This document shows positions 1 to 8,895 of a DNA stretch of 12,043 nt, piece after piece. This stretch comes from Brachionus koreanus (lineage: Eukaryota; Rotifera; Eurotatoria; Ploima; Brachionidae), in NCBI GenBank assembly GCA_016987375.1, contig PJRA01000216.1, forward strand, positions 394,139-406,181, given 5' to 3'. The translations under genes were made by a program, and so were the position numbers. Numbering within the stretch: the stretch's first letter is position 1; every line of letters begins with the position of its first letter. Under the pieces are notes generated by a model that did no database searches, was not told the DNA's origin, and saw only the letters and a list, made by a program, of their open reading frames with translations.

Positions 1-446
1 CAAAGTATCGAAAATTCAACTTTTTGAAATAACCTTTTTTTTTTATTTTAAAGCTAGCATCAGTCTGATTTTAAATTTTGAAAAAAAATGCCAAAGGTCT
101 TGTCCACTCTTATCGAAAATTTTACTTAACTTTTCTGCCATTTTTTTCTACATCCGTTACAATTGTGATTGAAACCACAACAATAGGAATTAATTGAGTA
201 GTGAAGTAATTGAAGCAAAGACTTTAAAGACTGTAAATGGCTTTAAAGCTTGTTACGACAAATTTATTATCTAAAAAGCTAAAATAGCGTAAGAAATAAA
301 CTTATTACTCTCAAATACACTTAGTAAGTAATTCAACTTACCGTATTTTATTAATTATAATAATAATACTGACAGAAATGTCTACAAAAATGTATCTGAT
401 TAGCCACTGATTTCTTAAAGTGATAGAAAAAATTTAATGTAACATT
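1..446. other. Left flank without a recognisable gene
   Basis: AT-rich sequence downstream of the protease gene. I see short self-complementary CTTTAAAG motifs (around 220-250) and an ATAATAATA run near 355-368. No convincing reading frame, tRNA or other RNA gene on either strand. Confidence 0.5.
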
Positions 447-452
447 TTTATT
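447..452 (-). terminator. Poly(A) signal of the serine protease gene
   Basis: AATAAA on the minus strand, 55 bases beyond the protease stop codon. This is the usual position for a metazoan polyadenylation signal. The region is AT-rich, so chance occurrence is possible, but the spacing is right. Confidence 0.55.
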
Positions 453-506
453 AATCAACATGTATTTATACAAATAATTAAATTTAAATTTACAAGCTTT
501 AAAATA

Positions 507-1440
507 TTATGTATGCGTTTTTATAGTCTCATGAATCCAATCGACATAACTACTTACACGAGTATAGACTGAACTAGAAAAAGAAGTGCAGTCAAGAGCA
601 CCGAAACTTGTGATGCCAAACAAGTACCATTTTTCATGCTCAGATTCAGAAAAGCTGCCTTCGCAGACCAAAGGCCCACCTGAATCACCCTGACATGAAT
701 TAGCCCGGGAACCTCTGGCTCGTCCAGCGCAAATCATTGTGTTTGTATCGTAGAAATTCAAAGCCAAACTTTTGATGCATATTTTCTCATGCTTAATTGC
801 TACTTTTCCTTCTTTGATACGTTTAATGGGCTCAGTATCAAATTTTCCATCGGCTCCAAAGCCTGTAATGTAGCATATTGAATTTGGTGGAATTATTGAA
901 TTCTGCTTTGGTAAGCATGGTCTTGATATTGACTTTATGAATTTGTTAGATGATGAAATTTTAATTAGTGCTATGTCATTTGTGCTGAATTCATGATTTC
1001 CATTGTATTCGGTGTATTTGGGATGAAGTATGATTTTATCATATTTTATCAACTTATAGTTATCGAATTCTGTTTTATTGTGACCATTGAGAATAAAAAT
1101 ATTTGGTTCTGTGTTGTCAGAAAAGCAATGTGCTGCTGTAATGATCCAATTGTCATCTAAAAGCGTTGCACCACAATTAGCATGATCAAATTCGCTAAAA
1201 TCTTTAACTCCTTTATGTGTAATTTTTAGATGCAGCTTATTAATTTAAAATTTTTGAATACAATAAATTTATGAATTAATTATTTTTTACTTGCCAAGGC
1301 CACTGCTCGATGAATGCTGATCTTCCACCGTATATGTACTTTCTAACTGAAGGTATTATGAATCCACAGTTGTCTAATTGGGAGCCTAGAATCAAACCAA
1401 CATTTAATAAAGCTAACAAATTGGTCAAAATATTGATCAT
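507..1440 (-). CDS. Secreted chymotrypsin-fold serine protease (family S1A), two exons
   Basis: Predicted secreted serine endopeptidase of 292 residues. Exon 1 is 1440-1291 and exon 2 is 1235-507, joined across a 55-base phase-0 intron (1290-1236) with donor GTAAAA and an AG acceptor. The N-terminus has a hydrophobic signal peptide (about residues 1-20), a short propeptide containing Cys25, then IYGG at 36-39 and WPWQ at 47-50. The catalytic triad is complete: TAAHC (His86), NDIAL (Asp137) and GDSGGP (Ser235). Cys157 is present to pair with the propeptide Cys25, as in chymotrypsinogen. The end, VYTRVSSYVDWI, is the usual S1 C-terminal helix. Family numbering gives Asn at 189 and Ser at 226, so trypsin specificity is not expected. 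The residue before IYGG is Tyr, not Arg or Lys. The start is the only ATG giving a signal peptide in frame with the cleavage region. No neighbouring gene suggests a shared pathway. The family and catalytic competence are firm; the natural substrate is unknown. Confidence 0.93.
1236..1290 (-). other. Intron of the serine protease gene (55 bases)
   Basis: Minus-strand intron with donor GTAAAA directly after the CAA codon of WPWQ and an acceptor ending in ATAAG. It interrupts the protein between residues 50 and 51. Splicing joins WPWQ to LHLK and restores the standard spacing to the catalytic TAAHC motif, which supports these borders. The intron contains in-frame stops. Confidence 0.82.
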
Positions 1441-2283
1441 CTTTTAATATTTTGTTGTAATGTTAAAACAGATGAAAAAATGGCGAGCTTTTAAATTTTT
1501 TTAAAAACATTAAATAAGCTGAGAAGCTGCTCTTCAAATTGTATCTTATATCATGGCGCATAATCAGTATGAAAGATAAAACTTTATTTATTACATTAAA
1601 CAACAAAAAAAAAAAAAAACACAACCTTCAATTAAATTTTAACAGATAAGAAAAATTTTTAAGATTAATTCTCTTTTATTATGTAATAGATGATGTGATT
1701 TTGATGGGTTGATTTGAATGGTTTGAATTAATTTTTTATACAAGTTTTGTTTTCAAAACCCTCTTGAAAATGTGGCTTTAGAAATTAAAATATATTTTAG
1801 TTTAAAAGCTTTTTAAACTTTTTTTATTTTTGGTTAAAATTTGAGTATTAGGAAAGTATATAATAGTTAGTTTAGCTATGGGAATATCGTTTAACACACG
1901 AATAAAGTCTATTAAGTTTAAAAACTTTTTTGTTTCTTTCATGAATTATATCAAATTATTTATTTAACTTTAGTTATAGAGATCATTTCAGATATTTTTC
2001 AAAAATTAATTAATTTAGTTTTAATAACTTTTTTATTCTTTCTTGTCATGCTGAATTTTATTATTAAAACCCAAAATTTTGATTTGGATACTTTTAAAAA
2101 AGTGTAAAAGACTTAACTAATTTTTTAAAATGAATAAACTTATACTTCGACTAATTATTCATAATCTATTATATTCGAATGAGTCAAAAATAAATTTTTT
2201 TTTAATAATTTTTTTTAAATTTATCAATAAATAAAAGCAATTGTAATAAAACATAAAACTAAACCTTTCTTCATCTTGTTTAG
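1441..2283. other. Gene-free AT-rich stretch including the likely protease promoter
   Basis: The first 150 bases lie upstream of the minus-strand protease and should contain its promoter. AGATAA/AAGATA-type GATA motifs occur on either strand near 1540-1580, which could fit gut expression, but such motifs are expected by chance here. A run of 15 A sits at 1605-1619. The rest is A/T tracts. A polypyrimidine-AG motif ends at 2283, just before the reading frame described separately. Confidence 0.4.
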
Positions 2284-2424
2284 CAAAATGCCGTCACCCA
2301 AAAAAAAGAGCTATTGAGCAAAAAAGATGATAATCAGAAAGAGAAAGATCTGGGCTCTATGCTAGATGAAAAACAAGTTCGATCTCTTCCAGATCTTCTA
2401 TTTTTATCATTGTTTTTCTTCTGA
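2284..2424 (+). other. Stop-free frame behind a splice-acceptor-like motif, lying on a fold-back
   Basis: A pyrimidine-rich tract ending in TTGTTTAG (2276-2283) precedes a 46-codon open stretch with charged, protein-like composition (including KKDDNQKEKDLGSMLDEKQ), ended by TGA at 2422-2424. I recognise no family and see no upstream exon or donor. The same DNA folds back: AAGATCTGG (2345-2353) is complementary to CCAGATCTT (2389-2397), and ATGATAA (2327-2333) to TTATCAT (2404-2410). Minus-strand frames here are also partly open, so coding is not established. It may be an orphan terminal exon, a gene remnant, or a hairpin without coding function. Confidence 0.22.
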
Positions 2425-2811
2425 AGACTCGTATCACCACTATTAAATTTTTTAAACTAATCATATAACCTTCTTACTTAACAAACCTAAATTTCAAAGT
2501 TTTCATCCTATAAAATTTTTTACAAAAAAGTAAGACATATCATTTTGAACATATAATGACCTAAAATTTTAGAATGATTAACAAAATAAGGATGCTAAAA
2601 TCAACTATATCCATCAAAAGATCCTTTACAATTTCATTGTTCTTTCACTTTTTTATTTATTTTAATTTTAATGTTTTCATTTTTTTTTATGTTTTTTAAA
2701 ATTTTCCTTCCAAATTATAGTCTTGAATCTCGTCAGGTAAAAAATCAAGAATTTACAAGAAATTAGAGTTCTATTTGACAATTTAGTTTTAAAAGAAGTA
2801 TAATCAAAGAC
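2425..2811. other. Gene-free AT-rich stretch
   Basis: Homopolymer-rich sequence with no supportable exon, RNA gene or long repeat. It may include the 5' part of the retroelement-like tail that begins at about 2812, but I cannot see a boundary or a target-site duplication. Confidence 0.4.
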
Positions 2812-2894
2812 AGCTACTATAACGAGCCCTATATGGGTTTCGTTTACAGGGTAAAACCTGTCGTAGCTTATTCTTATTATTATTATTATTATTA
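2812..2894 (+). mobile_element. Structured 3' tail of a presumed non-LTR retroelement, ending in (TTA)n
   Basis: A compact GC-richer block followed by a TTA microsatellite (about 2868-2894). The outer stem AGCTAC/GTAGCT (2812-2817 with 2863-2868) encloses two hairpins. Hairpin 1 pairs ACGAGCCC (2822-2829) with GGGTTTCGT (2835-2843), leaving one bulged T at 2838. Hairpin 2 pairs ACAGG (2846-2850) with CCTGT (2857-2861). TAGCTTA (2864-2870) precedes the microsatellite. A structured 3' end followed by a simple-repeat tail is typical of LINEs and the SINEs they mobilise. No open reading frame lies upstream, so this would be a strongly 5'-truncated copy. A related element with the same fold is at 11248-11328. 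Calling it a retroelement is inference; the fold and tail are seen directly. Confidence 0.5.
2871..2894 (+). repeat. (TTA)n microsatellite
   Basis: Eight or so TTA units, after one TTC variant, directly following the structured block at 2812-2870. Probably the tail of that element. Confidence 0.85.
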
Positions 2895-3433
2895 AAATGA
2901 AAGTTTCTAAACTATAATTTAAATTAAAAGATTTCATTCGTTTTCGAAGCTAGTATTAGCTGGCATTAGATAAAATTTTAAAAGTTAATTGTTAAAAAAT
3001 AATTTAAGCAAAGCCTTTGCCGATTGCAATGGAAACTTAGTCGTTCCATTCTGCCACATGAAAATATTTTTGAATAACAAACTTGATTTGAACATAAATG
3101 TTAAATTAGATTATAGTTAAATTTTGAAGTGAATTTGTTAAAAAAAGAAAAAATTAGATAATATAAGCATTATGATATGAGTTTTATTCCAAATTTTAAA
3201 AATTTTATTTATTTTTTTTCTATTATTTATAAAAAAAAGAAAGACTTATAAAAATTTCAATATTTTAAAACGTCTCAAATCATCAAAATTGAATTAGAAT
3301 AGATAAAATATTGAAAAATAGCTTTTTTTATTATTTTTTATTTATTGCTACTTTAAAAAAAAATAAAACAAAATTTGATATCAAACAATATCAATTGAGA
3401 GCTGTTCTAAAGTAAATTTAGCCACTTTATCTA

Positions 3434-3458
3434 AATTTCCAGTAATTTACTGGGAATT
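3434..3458. repeat. 25-base dyad-symmetric sequence
   Basis: AATTTCCAGTAA and TTACTGGGAATT form 12-base arms around a single central T (3446), with one mismatch. The inner seven bases, CCAGTAA/TTACTGG, are perfect. The loop is too short for an RNA hairpin, so a DNA dyad such as a dimeric protein site is more natural, though chance cannot be excluded. Confidence 0.6.
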
Positions 3459-3476
3459 CTTACGCTTTCTTACGCT
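3457..3476 (+). repeat. Two perfect tandem copies of a 10-base unit
   Basis: TTCTTACGCT is repeated twice head to tail, starting inside the last two bases of the preceding dyad. Two copies only. Confidence 0.8.
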
Positions 3477-5073
3477 TTGTATGCAATTCAAATTTTTTGA
3501 AATTTTAAACTTTAAACAAATATGAATTCAATTTAAAAAAAATACTAAATGAAAGTTTTTGATCATCAAGAATCATAATATCGTAACAAAAACAAATTAA
3601 AATGAACAAAAAATAATTAATTTCAACATAAAAATATAATTTTTTTCTGTCGAAAAAAAAAATTTTTTATTTCTCAACTAAAAGTAATTAATTTGGAGAA
3701 AACTAAATATTTTTAACACTTTTTTTAAAATTAATTATTCACAAATATTTTTATAAAATACTTTTTATTTTACAATAGTCGTACTGTAGAGAAAATTCTT
3801 CGGCATGTTAGGAGATTTTTGTTTTTTTTTCTGTAAAACAAATAAACAAACATAGCCACTGTCTTTTTTGATTAAAAGTTCTAAAATTGGTTTATAATTA
3901 AATAAAATTTTAAGGTTAATCAACAGGCTAGGGCCAAGTCTTTAATTACCGATCAATACTTCATTTATTTAATTAACTTAAAAAGCCATTTTTACATAAG
4001 CATAAGATATCGATTTATTTTTGTCATTTCTTGCGAAAAGAAAATCCAACAGTATTTAAAGTTTTAAACAAATATTAAGCTAAGGATAACATAAGCATTG
4101 TGACAACTAAATTTTTTCAAATTTTTATTTAGACAAAAGATAAATAAAAGCCATTTTTTTCATAAAGCTTAAATTAATAAGCAATTTCATTTAAAATTAA
4201 TTTAAATTAAATCTCAGTATTCAAAAATTTTATTTAAATTTAATAAAATATTAAAACTTGATTTTTTTAAATTCTTTAATTTTTCAGAATAAATAACTTT
4301 TTAGCTCATTTTGCGAACTAGAATATCTAATATTTCTTTTTATTTAGCAAATTTTAAGTGTTCAATAGCAATTAGTCTTATTTTAGTTAACTTTGCATTA
4401 TTAATCTTGATTATTTTTTTAAATTTTTACCATAACATGAAAATTTTTGAATTTTTTTAAAAGTAAAATTTTAAAAATTTATCTCAATAAAATCTAAAAA
4501 GGATCACTTTTTTACTTATTGAAAATTTTGTTTTTTTTAAATTCTGGTTTTTTTCTAATAACTTTTGAACTAACAGTAAAAATAAAATGATTTATAAACC
4601 ATTATAATCCTTTTTAAATTATCGTTTAGAAAATATGTAAATCTTAAAAAAAATGAATCGTGAAATCAATATTTGCTGAGACACTTTTTATCCAAGGGAT
4701 AAGACTAAAAAAGGTTAATTTAAAGGTTTCATTTTCATAGACCGGACTTGCTTTTTCATTTTATTTAAAGTTAGTTTTTTTTGAGCATAAGACAAAAAAA
4801 AATTAATTCAGACAAGTTATTTTCTTTTTAAATTTTTTTCTATTTTAAATAAATAATTATGAACAAAATAAATTTAATTTAAAGCATAATCTTGGATTAT
4901 AACAGTGATAAACGAACCGTCATAAAATTTACCATTCAAATTTAATTTAATTCAATTTTTTTTTGTTCAATATTTTTATTATTTTAAAAATATAAATCAA
5001 TAATTAGATAAGTTGCTAATTTTAAAATTTTTTATTTTTTTGTTATGTATCAAATTAAGTAAAGTTTTTAAAA

Positions 5074-6132
5074 ATGTATTTTCGGAGATTTTATTTAAAA
5101 TTTACAAAATTAAAAAAGACAACTCGTTATTCGATATTTATTTTGGCTCTTTTGATATTCTATGTGTTCGGTTTGTTCACTCATTTGTTGGAGAAAAGTT
5201 TGTCAGAGATGCCTCAAATGGGATCCGAGCTAAAATCTTTGATTCCTACAGAATTGAATGACATCAAAATAGTCGAATACATAGATGTAAACAACCTAAA
5301 TTATTCATTTGTTCTCCGAGCCGAAAATATTTGCAAAATGGACAGACCTGAAAATAAATTGTTGCTTGTTATATTAGTCAAATCGAAGCTTACTCACTTC
5401 GAACACAGAAGTGCAATTCGCAAAACATGGGGCAACTTGGGTAAAGATGTGCTAATTCGCAAGATTTTTTTAATAGGCCTTTCAAGCCCTGAGGAATCTG
5501 ATTCTGCTCAAGTTGAAGCTGATCATATTAAACTTGAGAGAGAAAATCGAATGTATGGTGACATTGTACAACAAAATTTTTATGATGAATACTATAACAA
5601 TACTCTTAAAACAATAATGGGGCTAAAATGGATTAATTTTTACTGTCAAAATTCAAAATTTTATGCATTTATTGACGATGATTATTTCCTAAATCCAAAA
5701 TTGTTAGTCAACTACCTTCAAAATGAAGTCAAAGACTCAATGCTTGGCAACCTTTATGCCGGCTATGTTTTCGGAAATAGTTCGCCAATGAGACATTTGA
5801 TTTCAAAGTGGTACATTTCATTAAAAGACTATCCGTATAGCAAATTTCCGCCGTATATTGCAGCAGGATTTTTTATTTTAAGCAGAGAAACAGCCGGATA
5901 CTTTTATGTTGGCAGCAAAGTTTTAAAATATTTTAAATTTGATGATATTTACATGGGCATATTGGCCAAAAAACTCGACATACAACCTCAAAATATACCA
6001 ACTGTTTATTTTTATCAGCCATCTTTTTCTGTTGATTTTTATTCAAAACACGTCATTGCATCACATGGATTTTCGCCAAAAAAACTTGAGTACGCATGGG
6101 CTGAGATTGAAAATTTTGTTAGACTAAAATGA
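5074..6132 (+). CDS. Beta-1,3-galactosyltransferase-like type II membrane protein (GT31), intronless
   Basis: Predicted Golgi glycosyltransferase of 352 residues that would transfer a UDP-activated hexose, probably galactose or an N-acetylhexosamine, in a beta-1,3 linkage to glycans. The N-terminus is basic (residues 1-19), followed by one hydrophobic anchor (about 19-35) and a lumenal stem, as in type II Golgi enzymes. GT31 motifs occur in order: RSAIRKTWG (112-120), FLIG (132-135), YGDIVQQNF (161-169), the metal-binding DDD (201-203), PPYIAAGFFILSRE (259-272), DDIYMG (290-295, the EDVxxG motif) and HGF (331-333). N-glycosylation sequons lie at Asn76, Asn175 and Asn235. Length and motif order match full-size family members. 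One exon covers everything, which could mean an ancestral intronless lineage or a retrocopy. The ATG at 5074 is chosen because it gives the expected basic tail and anchor. The exact donor and acceptor cannot be read from sequence. Confidence 0.93.
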   Translation: MYFRRFYLKFTKLKKTTRYSIFILALLIFYVFGLFTHLLEKSLSEMPQMGSELKSLIPTELNDIKIVEYIDVNNLNYSFVLRAENICKMDRPENKLLLVILVKSKLTHFEHRSAIRKTWGNLGKDVLIRKIFLIGLSSPEESDSAQVEADHIKLERENRMYGDIVQQNFYDEYYNNTLKTIMGLKWINFYCQNSKFYAFIDDDYFLNPKLLVNYLQNEVKDSMLGNLYAGYVFGNSSPMRHLISKWYISLKDYPYSKFPPYIAAGFFILSRETAGYFYVGSKVLKYFKFDDIYMGILAKKLDIQPQNIPTVYFYQPSFSVDFYSKHVIASHGFSPKKLEYAWAEIENFVRLK

Positions 6133-6214
6133 GGTAAAATTATTTTACTCAATTGAAAAATACAAGCCTTAAGATGAATTAGTTGTCTTACTACTAAAAT
6201 TTTATTTATTATTC

Positions 6215-6220
6215 AATAAA
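6215..6220 (+). terminator. Poly(A) signal of the GT31 gene
   Basis: AATAAA 83 bases after the glycosyltransferase stop codon, the first canonical signal in its 3' region. Confidence 0.6.
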
Positions 6221-7540
6221 TATTCAAATTATTTTTGTATTTTTGATAAGAATTCGAGTTTTCTTTGGCCAATAAAGCTTTTTTGTCCAATTTTCCAAAA
6301 CTGGTTAAAAATAATCAAAGATAGAATTATTGATTTTTATTTTTATTCATTTATTTGCTTTTCTGTACTGAGCTAATGCTCATTCAGATTAAAAAAAAAA
6401 CAAATTAATATAAATTTAAATAAAATAAATAAAAAAATAAGTTAAAATCCATAAAAAAAAGTAAAATAAGCTAGAATGAAGAAAATTAAAATTTTATTTA
6501 TTGAAAAAGAGTATAACAGTTTAAATATTTGATGGCTCTGGAAAAAAAGAAGTAATAATAAGGTGGTAGCAGTTACAGAGTGCACATTTTTCTTTTTTTA
6601 CCTATATCTAACACACTTAAATTTGCGCTAACGAGATACAAAAATATTTAAAAAAAAATATTAATTAAAATCTTTATGTAAACTCATTAAAAAAATCAAA
6701 AAAATATATGTGTTTAAATATTTATTAAAAAAATAAAAATAATTGCTATCACGATTTTTTTATATAAATTTTAAATTTAAATAGATAAGTCCAAATTTTA
6801 ATTTTTTCGTTTGTAATTACACTCTGAATCCTCGTCAATATCATTGAGTTGGTTTCATTCTCCTTCTTTTTACTTTTGTCTTTTTAGTTATGGTATATTT
6901 TCTTTTGACAGAATAGCTTTTAACTAATTTAGTCCTCAAATTTATTTTTTTGAAATTTTAAATAAAACCATTATTTTTTCAAATAAGCGTTAAAAATTAA
7001 ATGATGCTAGTAAATGGGCGTTGAAATTATCTCAAAAATGTGCAGTAGCAATTTTTTGGTGCGTTTTTTGTGGTCTGTTTAAAAAAAAACTTGTGCTCCG
7101 AAATTTTGGAAATGTTCGTAGTTAGGCACATCCATTCGAATATGGCTTTATATTCTTCAACTAATAACTATTTTTTAACTAATGGAACAGAATGATTCAG
7201 TCCTGCACTAACATAACTCTCACTTAATTCAAAAGTCAATTAGACACTGCTATTAATTTAAGTTTGAATAAAATCTCGTGTTATAAATGTTGGGATTATC
7301 AAATTTTAGTTTAAGAATAACTCTGACGGCAGAGAATTGAACAACATATATTCTTTTAATTTAATTTTCTGGTAATGAATTTAAAAAAGGAAAGGAATAC
7401 TCTATAAAAGTTCAAATTATTATCTTTTTTTACTAGTATTCCTTTATTTTTGTAAAAATCTTTTTTTTTTTTAAATTTCAAATTTAAGTAAGACTTTTTC
7501 TTACTTGTTTTAATAAACTATATTATAATTATTATATTTA
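6221..7540. other. Gene-free AT-rich stretch
   Basis: No confident gene on either strand. A lysine-rich open stretch of about 50 codons lies on the minus strand near 6760-6915 but has no recognisable motif, and its composition is what AT-rich DNA would give. No tRNA or other RNA gene seen. Confidence 0.4.
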
Positions 7541-7642
7541 TTAACTATTCTGGTTCCTATAAGTCAGCTTTCTTGGTATCCCAGTCCTTGTTAATTTCTT
7601 AAGGTCCCAAATGTATTGTAATTTTTCTTCTTCACACTTCAA
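7541..7642 (-). pseudogene. Protein-like fragment, weakly reminiscent of the start of a TBC (Rab-GAP) domain
   Basis: Thirty-three codons read open on the minus strand, bounded by TAG (7645-7643) and TAA (7543-7541). The composition is unlike random AT-rich translation: it contains YIWDLKKLTRTGIPRKL. The pattern W..L..L.R.GIP..L resembles the entry of TBC domains, where GIP is followed by the Arg-finger segment, but nothing after GIP continues the match. No good splice sites flank it. It is either a decayed gene fragment or coincidence. Confidence 0.2.
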
Positions 7643-7645
7643 CTA

Positions 7646-8183
7646 ATTCACTATTATTTTTTGTTTCATTTTTTAGTAGAGCAACTATATAATTTCATTT
7701 CAAATCCTTTATTTGCCAATATTTGTTAGTAAAGTTCTTAATTATTTCGGGGTTTTTCTGTGGCCTAAATTCATGGAAACAAAAAAATTGATAGATTTTG
7801 TCTAATATCTTTTACAATTTTTGTTTCTTTTTTAAAGCTTGTTGACTTATCAATAAAGATTCTATGTTAAAATTTTTTTTTCCTAAATCCAGCTAAAGCA
7901 TCCTTTAACCAGTTACCTAGCCGATTTATGATGTTTAAGATTGATTGTTTAACTATCAGCTATATTTGTGTTAAAACCAAAAGCCACCATCTTAAAAGAT
8001 CTGGATAAATAAATAAATTAGGGTTCATAACATTTTTTTAGAAATATTACCAGATATTGGTGCAAATTGAACTTAAAGACTCAAGAATTTTTCTACCCTT
8101 TTTATTTGACTTGTTTTTTTTACTTTTTTTCCAAAAAAATATAATTATTATGTAATAAATATAAATCATTTCATAACATTTTT
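7646..8183. other. Gene-free AT-rich stretch
   Basis: Homopolymer-rich DNA with a few GC-richer patches (7750-7780, 7890-7930, 7975-8005). None opens a frame beyond about 15 codons that looks coding. No RNA gene seen. Confidence 0.4.
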
Positions 8184-8252
8184 CAGAGTTGTTTATTAGC
8201 CACAGTTTTAAGTCTAAGTCGCAAAAAATTTAGTCAAATGTTATGACTTTAG
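8184..8252 (+). repeat. Diverged direct repeat, copy 1
   Basis: Copy 1 of a roughly 67-base repeat whose second copy lies about 227 bases downstream (8411-8476). The core AGTTTTAAGTCTAAGTC is identical in both, followed by a C-A-rich and GTCAAA-containing part with substitutions and small gaps. No terminal inverted repeats are evident. Confidence 0.7.
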
Positions 8253-8410
8253 TTAAAGTAATTTTTTTATTTGTAAAGTCAAAGAATAAACGCCAATTTT
8301 TCAGCAAAAAAAGATAAATTTAATTAAATAATTAAAATCTTGAGGCTATATTTGCTCTTAGCATTACTACTGTACTTTTTAACCAAGGCCGAAATACCTC
8401 TTGTTCAAAT

Positions 8411-8476
8411 CAGACTCGATTATAAGTCACAGTTTTAAGTCTAAGTCACAAAAAATGAAGTCAAAGTTATAACTTT
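8411..8476 (+). repeat. Diverged direct repeat, copy 2
   Basis: Copy 2 of the repeat at 8184-8252. It shares the identical core AGTTTTAAGTCTAAGTC (about 8430-8446), a CAAAAAAT segment and GTCAAA. The bases between the copies are not obviously repeated again, so this is either a two-copy segmental duplication or two insertions of one short repeat. Confidence 0.7.
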
Positions 8477-8888
8477 AAAAAAAAAATTTAAAATCAAGTC
8501 TATGAGTGTTAAATAAATAAATATGAATAGGTGATTTTTTTTTATTAATTAAAATATACTGAAAAAAATACTATTTTAACATTCTATTTAAAAATAAATA
8601 AATTGTAAATGACTTGAATTTTTTATTGAAAACGTCTAAATTAGGTCTATTCGTATGCATTATAATCTTAATTTAGTTTCTCTAATAAATAAGACATATT
8701 TTTAGAGTCTTGAAAGAATTTAAGGCAAATATTTTTTTTCGCATATACATCCAAAATTAATTTATGCACAAAAAAATTATAGAAAAAAAGATTAAATTTG
8801 CAATTTATTCATTTATTTTTAAGTTAAAATCATTTGCATTTAAACACAAAAAAAAATGGCTTTTAGCTAAAAATATTTCGTTTTTTAG
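8477..8888. other. AT-rich upstream region of the TDP-43 gene
   Basis: Contains the presumed promoter and leader of TDP-43. An ATG at 8764 is in frame with the gene but adds 44 Lys/Phe/Ile-rich residues with no counterpart in TDP-43 proteins, so I read it as leader. TTTTTTAG at 8881-8888 looks like a 3' splice site ending seven bases before the chosen ATG. It could be the acceptor of a 5' leader intron or a spliced-leader site. Confidence 0.4.
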
Positions 8889-8895
8889 AAATAAA

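Larger units (their letters stand above)
2895..5073. other. Gene-free AT-rich stretch upstream of the GT31 gene
   Basis: Mostly A/T homopolymers. A slightly GC-richer patch at 3005-3060 has short open frames on both strands, none longer than about 40 codons and none recognised. Near 3434-3476 there is a dyad and a tandem repeat, listed separately. The last 100 bases should hold the promoter and 5' leader of the glycosyltransferase; a TATAAAT at 4991-4997, 77 bases before its ATG, is a possible TATA box, but the background is so AT-rich that this is weak. Confidence 0.4.

Noticed and set aside
2677..2937. 86-codon minus-strand open frame
   Set aside because: Its Ile-rich run is the translation of the (TTA)n microsatellite and the rest crosses the structured tail; no protein family resemblance.
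3005..3110. Short open frames on both strands in a GC-richer patch
   Set aside because: Both strands and more than one frame look equally open, none exceeds about 40 codons and no motif is recognised.
5013..5261. 82-codon plus-strand frame overlapping the start of the GT31 gene
   Set aside because: It overlaps the well-supported glycosyltransferase in another frame and shows no family features.
6760..6915. Lysine-rich minus-strand frame of about 50 codons
   Set aside because: No start context, splice sites or motif; composition matches AT-rich background.
8340..8425. GTTCAAATC resembles a tRNA B box
   Set aside because: No matching A box, acceptor stem or anticodon arm can be folded around it; it also adjoins the direct repeat copy.
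8764..8895. In-frame upstream ATG extending TDP-43 by 44 residues
   Set aside because: The extension is Lys/Phe/Ile-rich as expected from AT-rich DNA, has no counterpart in TDP-43, and contains an acceptor-like site just before the better ATG.
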